DNA of 29,602 nucleotides, taken from positions 1-29,602 of the forward strand of contig MCGO01000343.1 of NCBI GenBank assembly GCA_002104985.1. Direction: 5' to 3'. The translations under genes were made by a program, and so were the position numbers. This DNA comes from Rhizoclosmatium globosum. Lineage: Eukaryota > Chytridiomycota > Chytridiomycetes > Chytridiales > Chytriomycetaceae. Numbering within the stretch: position 1 is the stretch's first letter; every line of letters starts with the position of its first letter. Of the stretch, positions 11,107 through 21,300 are shown in pieces. The notes under the pieces were generated by a model, which worked only from the letters and a program-made list of their open reading frames with translations, had not been told where the DNA came from and did no database searches.

Positions 11107-12129
11107 TTACACCACAACGAGACTCTCAAACAACTGATCTACTGTCCCTGCCATCTTCTGCACCTTCTTGACCAAAGCACGCTTACGTAGCCGCCATTGA
11201 GCGACAGCTCCCTGAATATACTGCACATGTTCCTTGTCGAGTTCGTCTGTCGATGTAAACAGCGAAGATGGGTATACACTAGAGAACATACTCGACGTTG
11301 CTGCGGCGAGGGATGCAGTTGCAGCCGCCAATGATGATGTAAGAGGCGGCAATAACGCAGCAATTGATGCAAATGTAGATGGCTTTGATGGTTGGTCCTT
11401 TACAGGATCGGAGGCTTTTGCGTCTTTTGATAACAGATCCTTTGTCGATAGATCCTGATCTGGCATCGAAACGACTGAGAGATCGGGCGACGCCGATGAA
11501 TCAGCAGCAGTAGTAGCCGAAGAGGAGGCTGAAGATGAGATGGAAGCCGATCGGCGTTGCACATGAAGTTGAGTAGAGTGAGCCCGCCCAGCCTCTTTCT
11601 CGCCACCCGCAGCGACCGCCTCCCCAACGACAGTCTCCGCATCATCGCTTCCTGCACTAATACTAGAAGGTGCAGGACTAGGGGACACGACTTCTTCCCT
11701 CGCATCAACAACCCTTCCACTTGCACTTCGCTCGACAACAGAAACGCCACAAATCGCAGCCATATCCGCCGGCCGGACATCATCTAACCTCTCCAAACAC
11801 CGCAATAGAAGCTCATCCACCTCTCGTATCCTTTTGACCAGCATAGCCTGCTCCTTCCCACCCTTCCCCTTCAATCCTTCCACCTCCTTCACAAGCTCAA
11901 GCAGCCGTGGTCCAAGTACTTTGGCAACCTCGTCTTCAGCCTTCTTGACGGCCGCAGCAATGCCGGCCCGATGCCTCCGGAATCTGGCCATAGTACGACG
12001 TGTGTTGTGGTTCCGGACCATGAGCTTCATTCCGTATGTCAGAGCAACGCCAGCGGCGATAGTTGTGCACACGCCTGCGAATACAGCCATTGCTGTTGAC
12101 GGCGTCTGTGTTGGTGCGAGAAGCTTCAT
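11107..12129 (-). CDS. BAG-domain Hsp70 cofactor with N-terminal membrane anchor (Snl1-like)
   Basis: One exon, 340 residues from the ATG giving MKLLAPTQTPSTAM; the frame is open further upstream but this start places the membrane helix normally. Residues ~14-34 form a hydrophobic helix (VFAGVCTTIAAGVALTYGM), followed by a basic flank. Residues ~45-135 are a charged helical region ending EVDELLLRCLERLDDVRPA, which fits the third helix of a BAG domain. BAG domains bind the Hsp70 ATPase lobe and speed nucleotide exchange. Yeast Snl1 has the same tail-out layout on the ER and nuclear envelope. A Ser/Ala-rich disordered region follows, then a basic C-terminal helix (QWRLRKRALVKKVQKM) absent from Snl1 as I recall it. 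The BAG call rests on pattern, not alignment. Confidence 0.6.
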   Translation of the reverse strand: MKLLAPTQTPSTAMAVFAGVCTTIAAGVALTYGMKLMVRNHNTRRTMARFRRHRAGIAAAVKKAEDEVAKVLGPRLLELVKEVEGLKGKGGKEQAMLVKRIREVDELLLRCLERLDDVRPADMAAICGVSVVERSASGRVVDAREEVVSPSPAPSSISAGSDDAETVVGEAVAAGGEKEAGRAHSTQLHVQRRSASISSSASSSATTAADSSASPDLSVVSMPDQDLSTKDLLSKDAKASDPVKDQPSKPSTFASIAALLPPLTSSLAAATASLAAATSSMFSSVYPSSLFTSTDELDKEHVQYIQGAVAQWRLRKRALVKKVQKMAGTVDQLFESLVVV

Positions 12130-13173
12130 TGTTGGGTGATTTGGCGAGTGACGTGGTTTGTGTTGGATTTGCTGTGACAGGAAAAGAGCAAAAAAGAGAG
12201 CTGGATCGGAACATTTTTCGATTTGGCATGATACGCGATTTGTCATTTCCTTCAAGGAATATATAACTATTATTCTTACTATGGGATAAAGTTAAAGTGA
12301 TGTTTGTTTTTTATTTACCCTTTTCATATCCATCTTATGGTGGAGCCCAGCAGGCTTCGTGTCAACTTAATTACCACTGCAGCATAATGAAGGCACTTTG
12401 TCAGAGCAATTTTGTGTCTAAACTTTTTGTTTGAAAGTTGCAGAATTCAAAACTATTGCGACTCTATTACAGCTTTTAGAACTGCGGTCAATAGAGCCAC
12501 AGAGTGGTGTCGGCGTTCGAGTTGGCAACCAACTTACTCCAATTAAACCAACCATTCAAAGTTTCAACAATATTCACTGATCCCTGACCAGGGATCTGAC
12601 ATCTAGGAGTAAAATGTTGTCAGAGAATTGATAGCTGATGGGCGAAATAATTTCTTTTCATATTTACAATGAAGTATGCATATGCAATACGTACTTTCTC
12701 TATGATTCTTCAACTGATTTGTTGGGATTCTTGTTCAAGCCGATGGTGAGAAACGGCTTCACAAAAATTTAATCAACAGATCTTGAGGACATCCTTCATT
12801 CAGGGTCGACTTGAAGAAGAAGAAGTTCTTTCCATTGAAAAGAGTATATCGAATTTCTTCTTTTTTTTTGGCAGTGTGGCATGGGATGCACACTCCATTT
12901 TTTAGCTGACGTAAGAAGGAATCATAAGTCGCTATTCTCTGAATCTATTCTCAAGATAGCTTCAATCTAGATATATCATAATAGATATGCTACAGCAGGG
13001 CATCATTGGCATTGCAGCAACTTCTTGGGATGACAACGAATCTTGGAATGGAGATTGATTTAATCAACTTACAGGCACGCACCAAAAATTTCGTGGCCCT
13101 TCCTTGAGCACGCGCCAATTTTCGCGATGTTAAAAAGCAGGAAGCCCCTTTCCCCATTCTCCAAACAGAAAAA
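12130..13173. other. Long intergenic region without recognisable gene
   Basis: Just over 1 kb between the divergent BAG and RNase T2 genes, the longest empty stretch here. No ORF with a known motif and no tRNA- or rRNA-like box was seen. It contains inverted repeats (perfect 8-bp arms at 12579-12596; AGTTGG/CCAACT near 12513-12527) and a T-rich run near 12855. The segment before the RNase start (13150-13168) is pyrimidine-rich and ends CAAACAG, so a 5'-UTR intron is possible. It should contain the strong promoter implied by the codon-optimised RNase gene. Confidence 0.55.
12579..12596. repeat. Perfect inverted repeat, 8-bp arms, 2-bp spacer
   Basis: GATCCCTG-AC-CAGGGATC lies mid-way in the empty region between the BAG and RNase T2 genes. 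The symmetric form could suit a dimeric DNA-binding protein, but one copy may arise by chance. Confidence 0.4.
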
Positions 13174-14049
13174 ATGGCCTACTCTGCTGCTTCTTGCCCA
13201 TCCTACGCTGTCGGTTGCCAGCTCAACCCAATCACCAACGCCAAGTACGACGGATGCTGTGTCTCTGACTCTGTCTTCGTCTTCGCCCAGAACTACACCT
13301 TGGGTTTGACCTACAAAACCGCCTCCCCAGCCTGGGCCAAGACCTCTGTCTCCAGTGCCATTGGAACACAGTTCACCATCCACGGTCTCTGGGCTGACCA
13401 CTGTGACGGTACCTACGAGACCACCAAGTGGATCAACCAGACTGCTGGTATTGCTAACGGAACCAACTACGACTTGATCGGTTGTGATGCTACCCGTGCT
13501 GACCAGAATCTTCTCGGTACCCTCTCTGCTGACTGCTCGACCTCCTACATCCTTGACGCTGTCAAGCCATACTGGAAGGGTGGTGACGGTGACGACAACT
13601 GGTTGATCTCCCACGAATGGAACAAGCACGGAACTTGCACTGGATCCTTCGGTGCTTCTTGCTACCCAACCCTCAAGTCTGCCGTTGTTGCCTTCATGGA
13701 CACTACCCTCCAGGTTTACAAGCAGCTCGACTTGGCTACCGCTTTCAAGAACGCTGGTATTGTTCCATCTGACACTGTTACCTACACCCGTGCCCAGTTC
13801 CAGGATGCTCACATCAAGGCCTTCGGTGCCCCAGGTGCTTTCCAGTGCCAGGGTAACACCAACGGCAAGGGTAAGGGCCCACAGTACCTCTCTGAGGTCT
13901 GGACCTACTTGCAGGAAGTTCCAAACAAGAAGTACGTTCCATTCGATGCCGACAAGGTTGTTGGTCCAGGTACCACCTACAACGGATGCAATGCCACCAT
14001 CCCAATCATCTACGCTGTCACTGCCAACCCAGCCAACACTTTCATTTAA
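13174..14049 (+). CDS. RNase T2 family endoribonuclease, no signal peptide
   Basis: Single exon, 291 residues. Both T2 active-site blocks are intact: FTIHGLWADHC (CAS I) and SHEWNKHGTCTG (CAS II), each with its catalytic His, plus many cysteines expected to form disulfides. The family cuts single-stranded RNA through a 2',3'-cyclic phosphate and normally acts outside the cell or in vacuoles. Here the protein starts MAYSAASCPSYAVGCQL, directly at the mature domain, with no hydrophobic leader and no in-frame upstream leader. Codon use is strongly biased to C-ending codons, unlike most neighbours, which suggests high expression. The next gene is a diverged tandem copy that has an intron where this copy has none. 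Family call certain; location of action unknown. Confidence 0.93.
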   Translation: MAYSAASCPSYAVGCQLNPITNAKYDGCCVSDSVFVFAQNYTLGLTYKTASPAWAKTSVSSAIGTQFTIHGLWADHCDGTYETTKWINQTAGIANGTNYDLIGCDATRADQNLLGTLSADCSTSYILDAVKPYWKGGDGDDNWLISHEWNKHGTCTGSFGASCYPTLKSAVVAFMDTTLQVYKQLDLATAFKNAGIVPSDTVTYTRAQFQDAHIKAFGAPGAFQCQGNTNGKGKGPQYLSEVWTYLQEVPNKKYVPFDADKVVGPGTTYNGCNATIPIIYAVTANPANTFI

Positions 14050-14230
14050 GTAACGGATATTGAGTTTTCGGGCTTGAATGGCTTGTTTTTGAGAGTATTT
14101 GTTTCTTTCTTGCAAGCATCATCCCAATATACATAAATAGAATTTAATAGAAGTTGCTTTTGTTTTTTGTCAACAGCCTAATATAGAAAACCGTTGGAAC
14201 CTTTCCAAAAACAGAACTAAAAAAACAAGT

Positions 14231-15135
14231 ATGAGCTGCCCATCATACGCTGTTGGATGCCAGCTCAACCCAGTGACGAACGCAAAGTACGATGCGTGTT
14301 GTGTTTCTGATTCTGTCTTTGTGTTTGCGCAGAACTATTCGATTGGTTTGACTTACAGAACTGCCTCCCCAGCTTGGACCTGTTGCTGCAGCTATTGGTC
14401 CCAAGTTTACTATGCACGGTCTTTGGGCCGACCACTGTGATGGTTCATACGAAACTACCAAATGGACAAACCAGGCTCTAGGTCTTGCTAACGGAACCAA
14501 TTATGATCTCTTCGGTTGCGACGCCTCGCGCGCTTTCCAGAATGCCCAGCAAGTTATTGCTGCTGATTGTAACAACGCATACTTGAATACGTGGATTGAC
14601 ACTTTCTGGCGTGCCGGGGATGGCGACAATAACTGGCTTGTTGCCCACGAGTGGTCTAAACATGGAACTTGTACTGGTTCATTTGGCAATGCGTGTTATC
14701 CTGGACAGGGCCCATTTGCAGGCTTCTTCGACTTTTTGAAGGTTTGTTTCAACCACCCCCCACAGATTGATATAATTTACATTTTGTATTTAAAAGGTAT
14801 CACTCGCTGTGTACCAGCAACTTGATATTATGGCTGCTTTCAACAAGGCCGGAATTTTCCCTTCTGATGTGAACACGTACACTCTTGCTCAATTAGTTGC
14901 AGCCCACAAGGCCGCGTTTGGTGCCCCAGGTGCTATGCAATGTCAAGGTAATACTGGAAAAGGAGTTGGTCCACAGTATCTATCTGAGGTTTGGACTTAT
15001 TTGCAAGAAGTGCCAAACAAGAGATATGTTCCATTTGATGCCAACACAATTGGACCCAAGGTTGTCTACAATAGCTGTAATGATTCAATCCCAATTATTA
15101 TTCCGGTCACTCCTTCGCCACTCAACAAGTTTTGA
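14231..15135 (+). pseudogene. Second RNase T2 copy, frameshifted
   Basis: Tandem paralogue of the upstream RNase T2, starting MSCPSYAVGCQL, again without a signal peptide. After ...TASPAW (codon TGG 14375-14377) the homologous frame resumes one base later at CCT 14379; the stretch is about 8 nt shorter than in copy 1. Without correction translation ends soon after. Downstream everything is preserved: FTMHGLWADHC, AHEWSKHGTCTG and the C-terminal region to TTTTGA at 15135. A 55-nt intron (14742-14796) splices in phase. No GT-AG pair repairs the break. With both active-site blocks intact, this is either a very recent lesion or a consensus error. Codon use is less biased than in copy 1, suggesting weaker expression. 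Confidence 0.75.
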
Positions 15136-15158
15136 GTTATATTTTTAATTATGAATCA

Positions 15159-15164
15159 TTTATT
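15159..15164 (-). terminator. Polyadenylation hexamer AATAAA
   Basis: The minus strand reads AATAAA about 41 bases after the prolyl oligopeptidase stop. It sits just beyond the stop of the convergent RNase T2 copy, so the two 3' UTRs probably overlap. Confidence 0.5.
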
Positions 15165-15204
15165 TACTGCGTAATAATGAGTACTTTATGGCTCTACAAT
15201 GATT

Positions 15205-17640
15205 TTAAGCAGTGTAAGGGGCGTTCAAAACGATGCTCAAGAAAGTAAGCTTGTCAGCAAACTCCTCAATGCTCTGCTTCACGCTCTTTCCAGCACCGTG
15301 ACCAGCATCCTTGTTGACACGCATCATGATTGGTGATGGGTTGTTTGGAAGCTTGTATTGAAGTGTAGCTGTGAACTTCATGGAGTGCAAGGGCACAACA
15401 CGGTCATCGTGGTCACCAGTAACAACCAAAACTGCTGGATAAATCTTAGTTTCGTCAACGTTGTGAACTGGAGAAATCTTGAGGGAGTACTTGAAGTCTT
15501 CCTCGCGATCAGGGTAACCGTAGTCTGATGCCCAAGCTGCACCAACAGTGAACTTGTGGTATCGCAAGTAATCAAGGACACCAACATCAGCAATACCAAG
15601 TCCAAAGAGTTCTGGGGTCTGGTTCAAACAGGCTCCAATCAAGAGTCCTCCGTTAGAGCCTCCGTTGATACAAAGCTTGGCTGGCTGAGTGTACTTCTCA
15701 GAGATCAAGTGACGAGCAGCATACTGGAAGTCAGTGAAACAGTTCTGCTTGTTAAAGAGACGACCGGCATCGTGCCAGTCTTGTCCATACTCACCTCCTC
15801 CACGAATGTTGGCGAGGGCATAAACACCGTCGAACGAATCAACAAAGGAGAGGAAGTTGAGTGAAAAGTTGGGGAGGAGTGAAATACCGAATCCTCCGTA
15901 AGCGTAAAGAATGGTTGGGTTGTTTCCGTCGAGAACAAGTCCCTTCTTGTGGGTGATCCACATTGGAATTCTGGTACCATCCTCAGAGTTGTAGAAGACT
16001 TGCTTGACCTCGTACTTTTCAGCCTCGAGACCCTTGACGACGGTTTGGCGGAAAATCGAACTAACTCCAGTTTCGAAATCGTAACGGGCGATGACTCCAG
16101 GAGTGATGAACGAAGCGTAGTTGTAGAACAAAGCTCCCTCCTCGGAACCAAAACCACGGATGACACATCCAGATGGCAACTCGATATCGTTGAGGTAGTT
16201 TCCACCGAAATCAAACACTCTAGCAACGTGCTTGACATCCTTCATGTAAACAATGACAAGCTTGTTGTTTTTGGCATCTCCCTTGACAAACGAAATTGGG
16301 TGGGACTCAGAAATAATCTCCTCAAAGTCCTGAAAAGAATAATATTTAGTATAGTAAAGAATTAATAAACGAACTCACTGGCTTGACATACGTGACAGTT
16401 TTAGTGGTGGTCTTGGTCTCCTTGTTCTCGTAAGAAACGGAGAAAGTCTTAGTAGTAACAGTCTTAGTGGCAGCAGCGACATTGTAGCTAACGATTCTGG
16501 ACTTTGGAGCATTGAAGGAAGTCTGGAAGTATAAGATTGGACCCGCTGAGTCAATCAAAAAGTAGCTTCCGTTGAACTCGCCAACGATTTCAGTAAGCTT
16601 TGGAGCTCCAAGAATAGAGTTGCATCCAAATTGCTCTTGCAAATCGGCATAGTACACCAAGTTGTATGGCTCACAACCCTTACGGATTCCAAGGACGAGG
16701 TAACGGCCGGTTTCACCAGTTATGTAAACATCGTACCCATCATCTTGTCCGTACTCTGGCTCATCGTCGTTCTTGTAGATGACAATGTCTTCATCCTGAC
16801 TGGTTCCAATCTTGTGGTACCAAACTTGAGCGAAAGTAGAAATATCAGTCTCAGTTCCAGCGGCCTCGGAGGAAACATTTGGAGTTGGGTACTTTGTGTA
16901 AAAGAAACCAAGTTCATCGTGAGTAAACTCAATCTTGGAGAACTTGGCCCATTCAATTGGCTTTTGCTCAAGGTCCTTGTCACTACCAACTTCGCGGACG
17001 TAGATCTTAACCCAGTCAGAGCCGCTGGTAGAAAGAGCATAGGCAAACAACTTTCCGCTCTTGGAGAAGTTGTAAGCGTTGAGGGAAACAGTTCCGTCAG
17101 CGGACAAGGTGTTTGGGTCGAAGAACACCGATGGCTCGGCGTCGAGAGTCTTTTGTGTGTACAAAACTGCCTGAGCTTGGAGTCCTGAGTTGTAGAAGTC
17201 TGTGAGAAGGTGGGTTAGACGACTTGATAATGAACTGATTCAAAGACACTTTTGGGTGTGGCAGTGTGTGGCAGTGGGCAATATCACATTCATGATATCA
17301 AATTCATTTGAATGATCAACTTACAGTAGTAGTTGTCGCCTCTCTTGAAGGGAGTTCCGAACTTCTCAAAGTTGTTCAACTCTGTGAGACGAGTAGCAAC
17401 CTTTTCGCGGACGTCGGAACCCTGAACAAAGTCACGGAAGAGCTTTTGCTGAGCCTCGACGAAGGCAACAGTTTCAGGGGCATCGGGATCCTCAAGGTGG
17501 CGGTATGGGTCCTGCCAAATCCAATTGATGTCAGTAACAGCCCGGACGCCAAGGCCCAAGGATCAACTCACTTGGACAGGGATTCCGTGAAGGATCTCGG
17601 GAGTCTCTTCTCGGCGGACTTCTGGGTAGTTGAATGGCAT
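15205..17640 (-). CDS. Prolyl oligopeptidase (S9A family), four exons
   Basis: Exons 17640-17572, 17511-17325, 17199-16379 and 16329-15205; introns of 60, 125 and 49 nt, all in phase; 733 residues against about 710 for the family. The N-terminus has the DPYRHLEDPD motif typical of S9A. A beta-propeller region follows, then the alpha/beta-hydrolase domain with YAYGGFG, NIRGGGEYGQDWH and the triad: Ser584 in GGSNGG, Asp near 668 in GDHDDRVVPLHS and His703 in DAGHGAGK. It cleaves after proline in short peptides. There is no signal peptide, so it is presumably cytosolic. Codon use is biased, suggesting good expression. An unusual Lys/Thr-rich stretch with repeated KTVT/KTTT lies near the end of exon 3. 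Divergent from the Rieske gene. Confidence 0.96.
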
Positions 17641-17759
17641 TTGGGGTGAAGTTTTGTGACGCCACGAAACGCAAACACGGATGCTTCCGGAACGACTTCC
17701 CCAACGCAACTAAAGAGTTTCAGATTCTTCTAACCTATTCACTATTGCCTGTGTAAAGA
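17641..17759. promoter_or_regulatory. Shared divergent promoter region, prolyl oligopeptidase / Rieske
   Basis: 119 bases separate the two divergent start codons and must serve both genes. No named element recognised; inferred from layout. Confidence 0.5.
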
Positions 17760-18362
17760 ATGGATACCTCTTCCAATATCCTTCTCTTTTTTCTATCTTC
17801 CATGTTGGCAACAGCTTTCCGATTAACCATCTTCCGCCAGACATCTCTTGCAAGCAAACTTACTCAAAACTCTTTTAAATCATTAAGATTCATGGCGTCT
17901 GCTCATCCCACTGCCCCTGAGGGCTACTTTTTCGCTGGCCCAATGTCAGCCTTCTCACATGAGACCCAAGAGATCTTCCCCATCGATACACCTCTTAACA
18001 AACGGATTGCTATAGTGAACAGAAAGAAGAAGCTGAGTGCAGTGGTCAACATCTGCCCGCATCAAGGTTTGTTTTGATCAGAATTACAAACAAGCTGATA
18101 AGAAACAGGTGTTGGACTGCATAAAGGGGAGTGCGTCGATATTGAGGATATGGGAATAACTTGGGGCTCTGCGATTGTTTGTGCGAGCCATGGATGGAGC
18201 TTTGACCTTGAGACAGGTGCTTGTGGTAACACCCGATTCGTCATCGATGTTCATGACATCAAAGTCGTTGAGGACAATGTGTACGTCAGCTTGAAGCCAA
18301 AAAATGGAAATATTCAGGGCCCGAGAAGGGACTTTGGTGGAAAGGAGAGTGATCTGAATTGA
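17760..18362 (+). CDS. Small Rieske [2Fe-2S] protein
   Basis: Two exons, 17760-18066 and 18109-18362, joined by a 42-nt intron, the shortest secure intron in the window. It encodes 186 residues. The Rieske cluster ligands are present: C-P-H in NICPHQG and C-A-S-H in VCASHGWSFD, separated by a spacer that includes GECVDIEDMG. The rest is one ferredoxin-type Rieske domain with no catalytic domain, as in RFESD-like proteins. The first ~45 residues contain a hydrophobic stretch then basic/hydroxylated residues (LFFLSSMLATAF, later RLTIFRQTSLASKLTQ), possibly a targeting sequence. A second in-frame ATG at 17892 (MASAHPTAPEG) would give a cytosolic form. Likely an electron carrier; partner unknown. 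Confidence 0.85.
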
Positions 18363-18371
18363 CAATTCTGC

Positions 18372-18377
18372 AATAAA
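18372..18377 (+). terminator. Polyadenylation hexamer AATAAA in the 27-bp gap before CCDC40
   Basis: AATAAA starts 10 bases after the Rieske stop and 13 bases before the CCDC40 ATG. Cleavage for the upstream gene would therefore fall inside the downstream coding sequence. Confidence 0.5.
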
Positions 18378-18389
18378 AGTACATCAGCT

Positions 18390-21300
18390 ATGGACGTAAA
18401 CGACGAAGTAGACCCAACTACTCAAGAGGATCAACAGACTCAAAAAGAGCCTGTTAGTCTTCCATCGCTGCCCGCCAAGACTGGTGATGCAGAGGAACCG
18501 GTGATTCCTGAAAAATCAACCTCAGAGCCTCCTGCGCCGACGTATAAAGTGGAATCTCTCGAAGACATAATGAAGAAATACTCAAGTAATCCATCTATGG
18601 CTGATCCAGATACGACACCCAAGAAAGCCCACTGGGGTACTTCGGGAGAACAAGATGACTTTGCAAAATATGACACTGATCAACCTATTGAGCAAACACG
18701 CGCTTCGCAACCAGAACAAAGTATTGGAAACACAGAGAGTAAACAGGATGGGGCGTTTGATGGTGTTTTAGATTTTGATGATGAAGAAGATGAGGTTATT
18801 GCAACAAACCACACCGATACTGTTGACCCTGTGGACGACGACGACGTAGATGAAGACGATGCTCTAATGGATCCAGACAATGTGAGGAATATAAGGTTGA
18901 ACAAACTCTCATCATTAACGTCAAAAAATGTTTTCAGCCACTCATGGAAAGAGTTCAAGCAGCTCTATTCAAACAACTATCCGAACAAGACACAAAATTG
19001 GCGATTGATATTAAGGATAAAGAGGAGGCCGTCAAAAAGGCCCTTAAAAAGCGGGAGGAGATCGGTGTGGATTTGTATTCCACACAACAACAGTTGGCAC
19101 GTTTGCAAGCTCTCCTGGAAGGTGCTCAAGATAACATCGCAATCATTAAAAACTATCGTGAGGAGGCAGAAAGAGCTTTGAGCCACACTCTTGCCCAATA
19201 CAAGGAAGAAATGCAAAAGAAATCGACTCACTCTGAAAACTGTGAGTTTCTCATACTTTGAAAGTTACTCAGACTAAAGTTCTTAACAGTAGAAAAACAC
19301 AAACAGGAGCTTGATAAAATCTCAATAACTCTCAAACAAGTTGATTTATACAACGAAGAACTTAGATCCAAGATTTTGGTTGCAAAGAGAACAACGTTAA
19401 AAGCGGAAGAGGATATCGTAAAACAAGAGGCGGAAAAGAAGCGTCAGGTACCGTTGCAATAACACGAGTATGCGTACTAATTACAGTTTAGGATTATTTC
19501 ATCGATCACTTAACCGACCGTCTTCGACGCCTTCAAGAACGACGAGCGTTGTACGAAACTCAGTTACTCGCCCAACAAAAAGAGACGAAAGCCGCTGTTG
19601 ACACACTTCACGATGCTGCTACTGAAATGGAAGCCATCCAATTTGAAAAACGACAGCTACTTCATCAATGGAAAAGTAGTTTAATTGGACTTCAGCGTCG
19701 TGACGAAGTTCTATTGAACATCGACAAAGGAATCCAGTATGTACAAATAGCTCAATGGCCATGTTACTTAAACCCTCTTCCACAGGAAAAACAAGGACAA
19801 CATCATAAGCTTAAATGGTGAAATTGCTGGATTCAAGCTTTCCCTCCGACGTGCCCAAGAACAAAGTGAAATGCTCACAATGCTACTCACAAAACTCGAA
19901 AACGAAACGGAGCATCTTAAGCGAATGATTGCCAATGTCGCTGATCAACGCGACAAACTCATGAATACGCATATTCTGTACTCGAAAACTCTTGCTAAGG
20001 CCGAAGAAGAGCTTACTCAAGCAAACCAAGAGCGTCAAGCCATCCAATTGGAAATTGCAGCTGTTTTAAAACTGACCCGCCAAACAGCTGGGGCGGTCAA
20101 ACAGCTTGAAAATGAAATTGCTGAACAACTCCAAAACCAACTGTCCATCGAGAAAGGGTCCAGCGGAACACGCAAAGACAGCACTCGCCTCAGAAACATG
20201 GTTCACGAAAAGGAATCCACCATCGCAACTACCATGAACGAACTTGGCAACGTGAAAATGGAGACCTTAAACGGTCTTGAGAGATTGCGTAGAATGAAAG
20301 AGGATATGAAAGCTCTTGAAAAAGACTTGGGGATCAAGAACGAGTTGATTGAGAAATACGAAATCGAAATTCGAAGACGTAATGATGAAGTTGGAAAGAA
20401 GCAGGCTGAAATGGACATGTTGAACAAGAAATACGATTTGCTCACTTCGCGTAGTCAGGTACTTAACTGATTTGTCAGACTTTTGAGAAATGCTGAGTGG
20501 ATTTACAGGAAGAGTCAATGGGCCCACTTGAAGCCACAATCCACAACGTCACGAAGCTCGTGGACCAAAAGGACAAAGATTGCATGCAACTCCAACAATT
20601 TTGGATGCGTGCACAGAACGAGTTGGTCACAACATCAAAAAAGTCAAATGCCCTTCAAGAAGAAATGTCCGACCTAAAAATGCGCTTATCAGTTTTGAGT
20701 CGCAAGAAGGCCGTCGTGAATAGTTGAGCACCTACAAACCTATATTTTGAACTAATGATGCCCTGTAAAGACCAATTCGAAACGGAACTAAAGGAAATCC
20801 GTGAACACCAAAGAAGCATTCGCGGTCTCCAAAACGATATGGTCAAAATCAATACTCTCCTCTCCAAACAAACTCAAGTACAATCAGTTCTTGAAGAGAA
20901 CAATATTGGTCTTGAACAAGAGTTCCGAGCACGTCTCAAAACGGCCGAATTAGACAGTGTCCGCATTGAAACACGTATTGATGAGCTGAGAGATGAAAAG
21001 AAGAGGGCGTTGCAAGGATTGGTGGAAGCTGAGTGAGTATTCTACAAATCTTCCTCTACACATCATACTTAAACAACCAACACTTTCTTTTAAGACGTCA
21101 ACTTATGCTTTGGGAAAAGAAAATCCAACTCGCAAAGGAAACGCAAGCAGCTCTAGACCCAAACATTGGCGCCACAGAAATCCGCGAAATGTCCGTCGAG
21201 ATCCACCGTATGAAGCTGCGATACGCGTCCATGTTAAAGCTCCAAGAACGTATGATTGCGGAAATGGAAAAGAGCGTTTACAGACGAGAGTCTATTGCGA

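Noticed and set aside
12669..12745. ATG followed by a hydrophobic stretch (MILQLICW) and a GTGAG donor, a possible signal-peptide exon for RNase T2
   Set aside because: Splicing to the CAAACAG acceptor at 13168 gives the wrong phase, and the intron would exceed 400 nt.
13127..13309. ORF starting MLKSRKPLSPFSKQKK then LLLLA, resembling a leader for RNase T2
   Set aside because: It is out of frame with RNase T2 by one base and runs into the antisense-like frame; no splice site repairs it.
13069..14115. 348-codon minus-strand ORF opposite RNase T2 copy 1
   Set aside because: It is an antisense shadow created by the strong codon bias of the RNase gene; its Val/Gly/Ser/Leu-rich composition has no domain, while the plus strand has clear catalytic motifs.
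16631..17188. 185-codon plus-strand ORF inside prolyl oligopeptidase
   Set aside because: Antisense to a verified S9A exon; no motif and low-complexity Val/Leu/Ser composition.
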